The position numbers and the translations under genes are program-made. A DNA stretch of 64,000 bases from Trichoplax sp. H2 (taxonomy: Eukaryota > Placozoa > Uniplacotomia > Trichoplacea), in NCBI GenBank assembly GCA_003344405.1, contig NOWV01000159.1, positions 117,154-181,153 of the forward strand, written 5' to 3'. The notes below the pieces were generated by a model that saw only the letters and a program-made list of their open reading frames with translations, was not told the origin of the DNA and ran no database searches. Shown in pieces: positions 1-18,393 of this stretch (the stretch's first letter is position 1; each line of letters starts with the position of its first letter).

Positions 1-545
1 AACTTTGACTCTATCTTATATCAGTCTGATGTTAACTTCACAATACGTTTTAGTATTTTTTATCTCTACGTTCGGAACGATAATTAAGTGACGCTAAATA
101 TGGTAGTTAATCTGTCACAAAACTCGTATGTGTGGCCACATGCAAGTTCACTGTTAATGCTATAACTGGAATCTTTATTCGCAATTTTGCATGTTTTCAG
201 TTCTTTATCTGGGATTTCAATATAACTATTTTTTTATTACAAAGTTAAAATTTTTGAATATAATTGATCTTTAATCATGATGAGTAAGAAATATAATTTG
301 AGAACGTGATTCAATTTCTAATGTAAAAGAAATTACAAACATACGAGTACATGGAATTAAGTATATGTCCACAACATACAAACCCAACATAGGTAAATAC
401 TATTCCAGAGTGATCTCTAATTTCGTGGCTCAATAAATTGCGCTTTTAAAGGTAACAGGTACACTGTCTACCCGTATGCGCCGAATAGGACTTCGCCAGA
501 TCTTATAATCTGAACTGCTTTGCTCACAGTAGAGCGTACAGAAGA

Positions 546-6219
<5,674 letters not shown>

Positions 6220-7340
6220 CTAAATGTAGTAATTATTCATATTATAAGAGATAAAATAATATACTCAGTAGACCTTACAGCAACGATTAGTTTCTGTTTC
6301 ATCTAAGAGGGGAAAGGGCGAATTAATCTAATACAACAAGTTGACTGATTTACGAGTTATAACCAATAAGTACTAGCGAATAATCTGTCCTGTGAGCTAT
6401 AACTACATGAGAATGAACATTTGATGTGAATTCAATGACTTTTTCTACTAGAACCTTGATACGGTGAAAGTGTACAATCAATTTGCTGTGGTACGTATAC
6501 AATAAAGGAAAGCGTACGGGTAAACTATCAAAAATAAGCTATCTTACCGTATTTCGAGATTACGTATTGATGCTGTTAACTCTCATAGCTCTTTAAATCC
6601 CCCCAAATATTTTTGTATTAAAAATTGTGCCCATTGTACACATATACTGTTGTATACTGTACACTACTGTACAGTAATATACTATCGTAGGTTAAGTTCA
6701 TATTACAGTGCTGTTATGAATTAGTAGTTTTCTACTAGGAAGGTACTACTACCAGGGAGTACTAAAGAAGATACTACTGTCATAAAAAATTGCTTGCATC
6801 AATCAGATTGCCGTGACTGTTCCGCACCAGTAAATTAATGGAGAACTTACTGTAATGCAGCAATAGCAATGTGTGTAAGGTGTAGACTACACGCGAAGTA
6901 AAACCTAACGAGAGAGTTATCTAATCTTATGAATTACTTCTTCTTGACTTTCTGACTTATTATAAATTACTGTATTTATCGGTTTCACTTGCGTCTACTC
7001 GTGCATATTAACCTTTAATAAGAGTGTACAATTTTACTGTCCTAGCGCAAAGAGGAACCGAAAAAGAAAATTGTGCAGCATACTGGTGATGTACTGGTGT
7101 TACACTGTACCTTTAATTTCGACCTCATCTTCGTTAGTGGCGTTATCTAGGGAATCCAACAACCTATGGTCGATATTGTGTTCCATATTTGTGATGAACT
7201 GGATTGTAAAAGTTTTACTGCAAAATTATTCACATTTGTATTTCAAGTAAGATTATTGTTTTAATTTTACTTTAGTTTATTTTATTTTTTATTTTCCCAT
7301 CTTTCGAGATTTACTGGAATGGCATAACATCAGTATTCAG

Positions 7341-7915
7341 TATACAGTACTGTACAGTACAGTACAGTACAGTGCAGACTTTTCGATCTTTTTTATTATT
7401 AAATTATTATTATTACAGTATGATCCGATGACTGCGCTGGTGCTACAGTACCGTGTTAAATGTACTGTACTGTACTGTACAAACTCGCCACGCCTGAGAA
7501 CCTCTAATTTGTATGGTGGTCTCTAGTGTCCTGTACACTAGAGACCCTTAGTACAGTACTGTACAGTACAGTATACTGTAGTACATTACGTATCGGAATT
7601 TCAGTGCAGTAAACCGTTCTGTAAAAACGTGTCACTGGATCAGGTTCCGGTAAATTTCGCGGTTTAATCTTAAACTGTACTAGTTAGTCTAGAAATAACC
7701 GGACCCGCTGTCCAGTAAAAAGGCCAATTTTTTAACTTTTCTCCGGTATATTCTGAAGCCGGGGTTGGTTGAGGAGTCCCTGCAGCTTTCGTGATATCCG
7801 TGTTGATACGGCTTGGCCTACTGTACTGTACAGTACAATTCGAGCAAGTGAGCATACTGTAGTGAGTAGATACTGTACAATACTGTACACTGTACAGGAC
7901 AGTACTGTACATGTA
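7341..7915. repeat. Clustered GTAC-unit (GTACW)n arrays
   Basis: There are several short runs at about 7341-7374, 7461-7480, 7550-7585 and 7818-7915. In these runs GTAC recurs every five bases and the fifth base is A or T. GTAC is its own reverse complement, so the runs read alike on both strands. They create spurious open frames rich in Tyr, Cys, Thr and Val. Confidence 0.8.
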
Positions 7916-10111
7916 GTACTCTAGATCCCTCGCTCGTGTACATTACGCGTAAATACTGCTGAGAACTAGAATTTAAACGGTCGCCATCCTTATTACATGA
8001 ACAAGAAAATCAACTAATATCTATACATCTCTTTCCGTCCCTAAAAACTAACATCATCATGGTGAGCTTGTCAGCTTGTTATCTAGCGTATATTATATAT
8101 CTATATCTACATACCGCATTTGTACTTTAAGATGCTTTGTGCTGTGGATTGAGCTACAGTTTAACTTAACTGAACACTGCAAGTGCACATGTAAAATTTT
8201 CCTCATGCTTTCTATTTTATACGTACACTCAGGATACTGCGAATACGATGATAAGATATGTCAGTCCTATTAATCCAGCATCATTTCCTTCGCTCAGCAT
8301 TTTACTTCTGGCTATTGGAATATTCTTCATGTCATGGTTTATTGTGTATCTTTCATTTTCCTGTCGATTTTATTTAAGCCTTTTATTCTTTATTCATGAG
8401 ACTTACGAATCAGCTTCAAATGATTGATAACTTGTAGAAAATGAAGACGCTATGGCTTCGTCAGATGTTTTACGATACTGTACTGTACCATGACTTTTTT
8501 TATCATTTACGTAAATTAGTAAAAGCTTTCTTAATTTATTAATACACAAGTTCGAGTTCGAGTTTGATATTTCTTGACTATGTTTTATATCATCATCAGA
8601 TATGAGGTCACTTCTAACAGGTTCACTAGAAATCTCAAGAAAGAGCTATTGGTTTCCTTCTTTGCTTCCCTTTTCTTAGGTTTTGGGGTTCTTTTCTTGG
8701 TTTTATGGGTTGGACTGTATGTATGAAAGCAATTCCTATTCGGATGGTACTTACTCTTAGTCAACAAGATATTGTTCAGAAAAGGAATTCTACAGAGAAT
8801 CCAAGTAGAGCTGTATTAAAACTAACTTCGTTAAATTAGTGTTACAGTCCTATTAGCTAAAAACCAATTATATCTGAATGATGATTCGATTAATACTGAA
8901 TGCGTAAACGTTGTTCCGCCGTTACTTGCACAGTAACGCGTAAATGTAAAGTTTCTATCTATTAGAAAATTGCTAGTCATTGTTAGCAATCAATTACCTA
9001 CAATATGAAATAGCGATTTCTGGTGTGAGATTTCGCATATTATCAATTGTATCTTAAGAAAATAAAACTAATGCTCGATAACTAGAAGTCCGTCAACGAC
9101 ACAAAGGTTACTAGCTCTGCCAACTTACCGCAACACTTCCTGGTGGGTGAAAAGTCAGTTTTTCTGCTAATTCGTGCATACTAATACAGTATTGCGTACA
9201 ATTACGTGAGCTTCTGGTATTTTAACCTACCATAATCAGGTTAGCATACATGTTATAATTTACAAGATATTGCATAAGTTTACATGCTTATTAAATATTA
9301 ATTGCCATAATTTCGTTGATGGCGTTAATTACTCTACAAGATAACTGACTGGCCTATCGACATTTATATCAGACCTTTTGAATTCATACCAGATATCTCA
9401 CGAATAGTTGAACATACTCTCATGTACAGTAAAGAATTTAGAGATGAATCAGAGACTGATCCCTTACCAATTCAGCAATCATCTCTTTTAAACACTACTG
9501 TTGCCCAAAACAGTAAACTGTATTTTATGTTATTATAGCGCCAATCCTATATCTCTGCATTGTTATTAAGTACTAGTTGATTCCTCGCTCGTTTTACTTC
9601 ACGTGCTACACTGTACCAACTGTACTGTACTTATACCTTTTGCTTTGCAGGTTATCACTAACTCACTGCACTGTAATGAAATGATACAGTATTTATAATT
9701 AATTAAGAATTGAAATTGCAGATTTAAATGTACGCATAGTATAGAATCATAGTAGAACAGCGCAGTATGTTTGAGTAAATATGTATATCGTGATCTGTAA
9801 AATTAACAAAAACAGTTATAGCTTAGCTTGTTCATTAACCCTTAATAAGGAACAATATTTGCTATTTTTGAAGAAGGCTAGTAGATAAAATAAAGATTCC
9901 ATACGCGGTTTTCTTGCTTCTATTCGAAGTCTAAAGATCAATTGTAATGCTGACAAATGCTAGTAGTAAGAAGTTCACTATCAAAAAATTGGGCGAAAAA
10001 CGTTTATTTACAAAATTGATTACAAAGCCATATTCATGATACCACACTAGATCAAACAAGGGTTATTTTCTTACTCCACTTGCGGAATCGTTATGGCATT
10101 AAATTTCTCTG

Positions 10112-10208
10112 CTACGAGGCTAATTTATCTCTGTGTCATCTCCTAACTCCAATCGTAAATATGAGTAAATGCTATCTACCCTGAACTATCTTATCTTCGT
10201 CTCCATCT
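10112..10208 (+). repeat. Dispersed repeat, copy 1
   Basis: This segment resembles 56776-56864 in direct orientation. Shared blocks include ATCTCTGTGT, ATCTCCTAACTC, GCTATCTG/AC and ATCTTATCTTCGTCTCCAT, with small gaps between them; identity is roughly 80% by eye. There is no coding potential and no visible terminal structure. It is probably a decayed transposable-element fragment. Confidence 0.6.
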
Positions 10209-13200
10209 AAATCGCACATCACTTCACCAATATTGTTAAGTCTTTTCATGGTTCTGATCTTGTGCCATTAATTAGATCATATACGCTTAATTATCTTTAC
10301 TTGAAATCAGGATGCACCTTAGTAACTAAATCAAGCTACTATGAATGATTGCGATATCAACTAGGTTCATACTCACTGGCATTAAAGACTGTCTAATTCT
10401 ACAATAAAAGTAAACGTTGCTCTTATGGATATAATTTTATAGTTTTTTATAGTTTTTCTCTTGTGAAATTCGCAAATTATGCATGTCGAAGTAATGAATT
10501 TCAAGGTTAATGGAGTGACGACTTATAATTAGTTGTTATACTCTAACTCGAAATCCGCTTCTAAGTGTACACGAATTATAAATCGAATTGTATTTATTAC
10601 CCTCCTATACTTACATATTGGTTGGGATGATCGAAGTCTATCATGAAGCAGCTGATTCAAATTCATACTATAATTTAGCAAGGAATTAAGTGCAACGTTC
10701 AATCCACACTTACAGCTTCAATTAAAACTGATACAAGACAATCAATAAAAATAACTTTCCTTAGCAAACATATAAATACTCAATAGTATTTATAGTACTA
10801 CACAACTTCATTTCGACAATCTTCCAAATCTTATCTTGAAAGATTAATATGAATAATTAATTAATGAATGTACCACCTGGAATTAACTTAAATCTATAAA
10901 TTTGTATTTAATGTAAAAAGAGTAAAAATGCAAATTAAATTATTATAATAAGCAATCTCATGGGTTAAATCATGTTCACAAAATTTTTATAGTTTTGTCA
11001 CGGTACGAACTAACGTGAAGAAATAGCTATCTAAATTTGGTGAATATAATATAGTGATAATATATTACAACTACTTACTTACAATAGGAATTACTCTAAT
11101 TATAAATGTGTTACAGTAAATTTAATGCGTGCTGTAATGTGCACTGAAATGATTCTGTGAATGGACCTATTGTAGTCCGACTGTGAAAAATTAGTTAGTA
11201 GATGTTCTCACATAAGTATTTTTATAAGATGACTCATGAATGTTAGCTGCTGTAGAAGGGTATATAAGCCCGTCAGATAGTTGAATAAAGTAGTTCTCAA
11301 TTATCTAGTTAAGTTTAACGTAGAAGCAAAGGCGTCTAAATTCTTGTGAGGTAGTTAAGGGATACTGAATCCCGGAGACTGTAGTAATTTAGAGATTTGT
11401 TTTACGTTATCCTTGTCACGAAGCTGGTTTGTGACAAGTTTACAACCAGATTTTGATAAGTAATCACACATAATCGATCGCTTTAATTAAGGAATAATTA
11501 ATTTCCCGTCCCGAATCACCTTATGCCATTATTTAAAGGTCGATTTTACAGTTCTGCATTATCGCCAAAATTCCATCGACAATGATTATTCATGTTACGT
11601 ACACTGTTACACTCTACCATACCAGCATGAAAACGATATGAGATTCAGCCTCTACTAGCTTAGGTCAACTACAGTCCTATATATATATACACTACAGTAT
11701 GCATAGTATTCTATATTAATAGACTTTTAATTAATATGCAGTGCTCTATTTAACTGCACATTCTGTATGTGTATTGTAATCTCTATGGAACTCTACAGAA
11801 TTATGGTAAACTGTTACGCGAACTGTATTTGTAAGCCTATTATAATCTATGGGATTAGATTGCAATCATTGATAAAAGTGGTGCGAGTTATTTCAGGACT
11901 TTTACATAAGCTGGATATGTACCAATATCACTGAAAGGTATAAGTGGACTGTGTAAGAATTCAATTTGAGACCTACAATAATTAATTGTTAGCCATTGCT
12001 TCAGGCAGTATAATAAGTTTCCCAAGAATATAAATGATAAATTAATTATTAACCGTGCATATGCTAAAAGTAAGGTGGGTAGTAGGCAGCGTTGTTAATA
12101 ATATAATGTTATAAAATAGGGCAATCGCATGTCAGCCTTGGGAGATTAGCAATCACATTCGTATGATATTGATTCGTAACATGAATCGTTCTATATATAA
12201 GTCTACCGGGTAAATCAAGAAGGAATTTCGGTACTCGCAGCAGAGACTACAACAGAATCGTTTATATTAGTACATACAGATTATGAAGAGATTTTGAGAT
12301 AAGATTATTCCATCAAATAGTTAAACTACGCATATTCTGATAGTTCACTCAGAATGCCTTCATAATAACGTGATGTCATAATTTAATAATACTAGTGCAA
12401 ACTCCCGTCGCTTTACTGACGGTTTACGATAATGTGCTCATTTAACAGAGGTTCAGTAACTTTATACCGTGTACTGTGTATAACAATAACCAAACTGTGA
12501 TTAGTCATACTTTCTTTCATTCGTCTCAGTAGTGAAATTTTCGATTACAAAATTTATTTTGTATTCATACGCGTAATATCTACTAAGAAAGTAAGTATTA
12601 GGCATTTCTTGATAAAAGACTGGTCGCTCAAATAAATATATATAATTAATAGTAACAATTAAAGTTAAGATTAGCACTCTTAAGTGTGGCCAAAATAGTT
12701 ATTAATTTGTTTTTGAATTCGAAGAGCTAAGAAGTTTTTGTGATTTTCCTTCTTTCTTTTTTAGTGTTAGTGGTAAGTTACAGATTTTTCAGGATATCAA
12801 TCAAATAATTATTCAATAAACTAGTTACCAAATTGGTCATCAGATTTGCTTAAAATACGTCAGAAATTTGTACACATATTAGGTGTATAAGATTTAAAAA
12901 AACAATTAAACTGAGTATAGATGGTGGTTGCAATTACATTGATTACAATAAGTAGAATGAGAAGAAATATCTAGATTGGATCACCAAGACTGTTCTTAGT
13001 TTGTCATATTCAGTTGATATTTTTCGACACGTTGAATTATGATTCTATTGCCATAGTTATATTTGGAAAGTCAGAAATGGTAATAGTGCCATATATGTCA
13101 CTTTATCAATTTTCAGGTCCTGTGACTAAAAGATGATACGGTTAGTTGTAGTGATCTACACTGAAAAGAGGTTTAATTACATAACAAAATTCCTGCGGTA

Positions 13201-13587
13201 TGTTCGAATATTTCTGTAAAAATGATAGCATTAGTGTGCAAATTTCTAACGGTATCAAAGGGTTATTAATTAATACAATTGACATATAGAAATTACAAAG
13301 TTACTTTTAGTTAATTATGCTCTAATGCTTGAAATATCTAATTGCAATGATTTGTTAGCAATCATCATGCATTGAATCCTGTAAAAGTTGTTAAACTACA
13401 TTAAACCATATAGTTATAACTTTCGTAAATCGTTATAACGATTATTCTGGTTATACTTTATGTCAGTATCCCTTCCTTTGAACAAGTATGTTTGCAAGTA
13501 CATTTATACCTCTGATCTTAATTATGGACAGAACCTACAAGTGATAGTGATTTTTAGATCGCTTATAATTAGGATTGCATTACTTAC

Positions 13588-16463
13588 GATCGCATAAAAT
13601 AACCCAAGTTTTTCTACGGCGGCCTGTATTGAAACTTTCAGCTTTCTTTCAGTAATTAAGCATCGCTAAACAGAATTAAGCAATGAACTAAGGCTCAATG
13701 CAATATCGTACTTATAGACACATAATTGTCTTTATGACTGATTGTGTGAAATGCGCTGAAGACAGATAGTCAGCCGACGATTTAGCATTTAAGTAGTATT
13801 ATTCATTTACTCAGAATGGTAGCGAGTAATTCTGATGTTATAAATCAATCAATCAACCGTAACTCACTTCTAAGGTGATTATGGCAACCCTGCCGCTTCC
13901 GTTGTCTAAATCTTCATAGATTTTCTGTAAAGTGGACATGTCATTGAAATCATAAAACACGATACGAATAGTCAAATATTATAGAAGAAATTTACTGTTT
14001 TGGAGTATCTGAGTAGCACTTACTCTAAGCGAAGAATTACCTGTATATAATACAGTACACTACATGAATAAAGTAGAATCAGCTTAGAATCCCAATATAG
14101 CATACTTAAAGATATTATTAACAATTGTTACTCTGCACCGTAAAAGTGCACACTTATTAACATCCTGACCATCTTGAAGCAATCACATAACTATATATAA
14201 GTTCGTAAACTAACTTTGTTCAACTATCGATGTGTCGATGAAATTCAAATATTCAATACGTGGATTTCGCTAAAAAATGTGTGGTGAGAATATAGTGCAT
14301 AAAGACTACTGAAATGTTATAATATATTACATAGAGTGATATGAAGCAGTGAAATGAGAAATTTATACGCTGTTCACCTTACAAACAAATTATTGCAATT
14401 AATGTAATGGGTACAAAAATCACGGTTACAATACAATATGCAGTTGAGTTGAAAATAAGCAAAAATCGAAGATAAAAAAAGGGAGTGTTATTTAGATTTA
14501 CGTACGATCAATGCTGCATAATTCTCTTTATCCTCAACTTCACAATAATCTAAGTTTTCGTAGCACTGCTTTGCCATCGGACTGGAAAACCGCGATTAAA
14601 CTTTAATATACCACAATATTAATCGAGTACGTCAGTCAGAATAAATATCATATACTCGTACCTCATTGCTGCTAGGCAATCGCATAGACACTTAAACGTG
14701 TAATACTCCGCAACGCCAAAGAACGTGGTATTGTCCGAAATCCAGTGAATCTATTGTATTGTAATAGCAGTTTTCAGGACGTATGCGCATAAATATTAAA
14801 TTATTAAATTAAATTAATTAATTAAACCGTGCTTAATGAGTTATATTATAATTACTATTTATACTGTACTGTACGTACTGTATATTTGAACACAGAAAAT
14901 AAAATTATCGACAGATCATTACTTATAGCAGCGATACGAAATGTTCAGTGTTAAGTAATACAAATATATCGCTGTGGAATTGCAGTACTGTACTAGACTG
15001 AGTAGACCTGCTTACTTTAATACGGCGTAGGCTACGAGTGAGACTCTTTATGCTAAAAGATATATGTACGTATGCTCATATTTATAAAATCTTATGGTTA
15101 AACCTTTTTCAGAAAGTTTCTTTGTTTGGAAGACAGGCTTCTAGGCAGTATTTTTATAATGTCGTTAAATCCTAGTCTCCTTATTGAGTTGGATAAAGAT
15201 TTACATGGTAATTAGTAACCTTTTTCATTGATTGCTGTAGGCAACAGTATACTTCCTAGATACCTACCCGTCTAAATCAGCATCTAAAGATTTAAATTCG
15301 TTTATTATCGAACCTAACTTCTCATTATTGATAGTTGGGCTGGAAATCTGTGGCTAAATATATATATAGTACGCGAGATGAGTGGAAAGATTACTAATTG
15401 CTTAAGGAAATTAATTAAAATATTTGAAGGTAAAAGTTGTCTCAGTTTTATCGACTATGATTAATCATCACCTATCTCTTACACTCTGCAACCTTTCTAA
15501 ATAAATAGAAACACCTATAAAGAAATTTTGTAGTTTTATAGCGATGAACTTACCTCTAACGGATTCTCAAGTTGAGAAGATTTCGGAGACATACTAGGAT
15601 TTAAAAAATTACGAATCTATGTGGAAATCTATTCTCTTAAGTATTTATCAGTTCCTTTTAGATCATATTATTAAAATTACATAAAGACAACTAGGTATGT
15701 CATGGTGCATAGGATAAGTGCAGTAAATATGACATAATGAATTCCAATGTAGCAAGCCAACATGCACGAGTAAAAGTTAAATCATAATTTTGCGGAACTT
15801 CTTACTTTATATTTTCCGAATTTTTATCTTCTCCTTCTACGTCGTTCCTATATGCAATTATTTATTTTAGAACATCGCACACAAATGCAGCATACAGATC
15901 ATAGATTTACTTCTAAGCTACGTAAGCTTATTAATATTTTCGAGAAAGTTTTACTGCATGTATTAGTCGCTTTTCTACCATTTTAATAAATCCAAAATTA
16001 AAAAATTTTAACAACATTTTGCACGATTTCAAAGGTGTTAATCCTATACTAATTTTTATATATAATGCTCGTATATCACACAATCTCTGTACTGAATGAC
16101 ATGGGTCATATACTGCCCATTTTATACTGCTACCGTGAAAAAGAAATACGATATGGGTTAAATGACTAATTTACTGTACACTGTACAGTGTACATGTACA
16201 GTATAGTATATTGCCAACCTTTCGATACTGCTGTCTTCCATTATTGGGCTGTTCGTGGACAGATGCAAAGTAGCAGACACTACTATGGATTGCAATGGCA
16301 TTTTTACAGTTTCCACAGACCGCACTTCCTTATTGTCCGCAATAGGTGGTTGAATATACGTCTCACTATCTTTAGCGTTATTTTTCTTCGAGTAATGCTT
16401 ACGAGGCAGCCTGCTATACATTCGTTTACCAAATCGCTGACTTTTGGACTTGTCGTCAATTGC
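13588..16463 (-). CDS. Unidentified split gene, partial model
   Basis: A series of minus-strand exons supported by splice sites and phase. 16463-16219 (81 codons, basic then Ser/Thr-rich), 15847-15806, 15593-15554 and 15140-15104 join in frame. 14750-14662 and 14581-14506 join in frame. 13924-13868 and 13665-13588 join in frame. Links between these groups are unresolved; 15043-15016 and an exon near 14269-14225 are possible bridges. The first exon contains QRFGKR. The middle block has FFGVAEYYTF and a Cys-rich run. The last block has YEDLDNGSGRV, loosely like a Ca2+-binding loop, then a helix with KVSIQAAVEKLGLFYAI. I do not recognise the family. Neither the start nor the stop was found, and the gene may continue below 13.5 kb. 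The exons are richer in G+C than their surroundings, which supports real coding. Confidence 0.45.
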
Positions 16464-18393
16464 CTATAATCAAGTACTATGAGATGGGAAAATAGAATCA
16501 CGCAAAACAGATTTGTATAAGCCTTCATACCGTTTTCCTTGGTGATTTAATAGATTGCAGAGGTGTTAGTTGCTTGTGTTCCGGCAGGTACTTAGAACTA
16601 AAATTTTTGAATTTAGTCAATATGATAAATAATACTCAGAAACGACATCAATAAACAAATATAAATTGTTGGGAAGGTCATGCTTAAAAGATAACCATTA
16701 TATTCAGTTGATCTATTCTTTTTGTAGCAACGACTTCACGAAAAATTTTTATAAAAAATAATTTCTTTTTTGAGAAGTCCCTATCTGCAGTTAAACTAGA
16801 AGCTACGTAAAACAGGTGTGACATACTTGAACCCTTTTCCTAAATACATATCTTTCGCTATATCGCATAATTCTATAGGAAATTTCGTCAGTCTTCTGCG
16901 GCCGAAATTACTTGCGAATGAAATCTCTCTAAATTTTGTAGTTTGAAATCATGATGTATTGTAAGCATGCTTGTAAGCTGTTTTAATCGTAAAAATCATC
17001 ATCTAATTATATTGTTAGCGGCAGCTAATATTGCTAACCTATTCAATAGTTTCGCTGGTGTAACTCTCAATCTAATATCTTCACTGCTAGGCCAGCTATA
17101 AGTTGATGGATTCTTCAGATGATGAAGTTTTATTTGTAAAAGTTGAGAAGAAGCGCATGTACAGCATATCAATGCCTCTAGTATACAGTAGCTATGAGAT
17201 CTCTTGTTAAAAAACTTATTTCTTATGAAATAATAACCTGTAAGGATGTGATAATTTTCTTATTTCGTAATTGCTCTTTCGTTATTTGGTGTTGTGAAAT
17301 ACTAGACAAAAAAACAAATACGTTCATTGCCTACAAGGGTAAGAAAACGAATTTGGATTCTAGAATTGTTATTAATCAGCCACATTGTTAAATTTTTTAC
17401 TTAATTGTTTGTTAAAAATGAATCACGAGAACGCAATTCTTTAACTACGCTATTACATTAGGATTTTATCCGTTGCAGATCATATATAGTGTAATTTACA
17501 GCATCTCTACCTTTATCCGTATCACGGGTTATTGAAAGCACAGTCATTTATTCTACAGCATCAATCGAGATATCAACTTTATGTTAGAAACTATAACACA
17601 CATTCGTACTGTACTTACTGCAGAAACTGGAATACTAGACCAAGCGATGCACCCTGTTTACTGTGTTTATAGGTACTAGTTATTAAATGTAATACGTAAC
17701 ACTCATTGAAGCACTAACTAGTTACTCTTGCACTACTAGTATTGATAACGCAGAGAAAATACAGTACAGTATTAAATGCCTAAGTTACGGTATTACAATA
17801 TCGGCGATGAAATGACAAAATCTACAATGCTCGTCAGTTAATGCACCTAAGTAATTCTGTTTCAAGATGTGTTAATATTCTTGAAGATTTCAGTGATGGA
17901 CGTAAACGTAGGTACAGTTATGTTTTTACATACGAAAATTAGTTAAAGAAATACATAAATTTCGTACTGTACTTAATAGAATAGACGCAAAAACTTTTAA
18001 ATTTGTAAAAAATCACACAATTTTCACAGGCTGAAGTACATAGCCATGCTGCTGTACCTGTTTAAGGATAGGAAAGGACTGTTACAGGCTTTATATTCCC
18101 ACTGGTTCATTGAGAAAAGATAAATGAATTGAGGTTGTACCATAGGTCAATAAATCTACGTATATTCAATATCTTTGACATACCATAAACTTAGTTCTAT
18201 GCAATGGCATAATTTCGCAGTTCTTAGATATGTCTTCCGCTTTTTCATGTTTTGGATTAATTTTCTCTATCGCTTTAGGTGTAAAGTATGTGCTAAATCG
18301 ATCACATCAACATTTATAGCAGATTTAATTGAATTTTGTTAGCTTTCACAGTATCTTTAGGTGCTTTAATAAATTATAATGTAGTTTGAAAGA
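16464..18393. other. Intergenic region with one weak + strand exon candidate
   Basis: Mostly AT-rich sequence. An ATG at 17104-17106 opens a + strand frame beginning MDSSDDEVLFVKVEKKR, an acidic start followed by basic residues, with possible donors after 30-40 codons. Short + strand open blocks at about 18030-18053 and 18088-18123 (ending HWFIEKR and a stop) could be its last exons, but the gap between them is only about 35 bases, below the intron sizes seen elsewhere here. I do not count this as a gene. Confidence 0.3.

Larger units (their letters stand above)
6220..13587. other. Intergenic, AT-rich; no gene recognised
   Basis: This stretch holds the TPC2 upstream region, GTAC-unit arrays around 7.3-7.9 kb, AT runs and one copy of a dispersed repeat (10112-10208). 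A lysine-rich open stretch on the minus strand at 8585-8767 and open stretches near 12.97-13.26 kb could be stray exons, for instance the 3' part of the gene starting at 16.4 kb. None could be joined in phase or matched to a family. A TATATAAG at 11261 followed by AATAAA at 11284 resembles an LTR core, but no ends or target duplication were found. Confidence 0.5.

Noticed and set aside
11100-11450. Possible LTR (TATATAAG at 11261, AATAAA at 11284, short hairpin at 11417-11440)
   Set aside because: No TG...CA ends with a matching 5-base duplication could be found, and it does not resemble the three LTRs in the F-box gene.
16219-16463. RFG-Lys-Arg motif suggesting an RFamide neuropeptide precursor
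   Set aside because: There is one copy only, no signal peptide and no repeated peptides with dibasic sites. The exon splices into acidic and Cys-rich exons unlike a prohormone.
16158-16528. Two further overlapping open frames (+ strand 16188-16469, minus strand 16304-16528)
   Set aside because: They overlap the spliced exon 16463-16219 in other frames and lack acceptor/donor pairs or plausible composition; treated as shadows.
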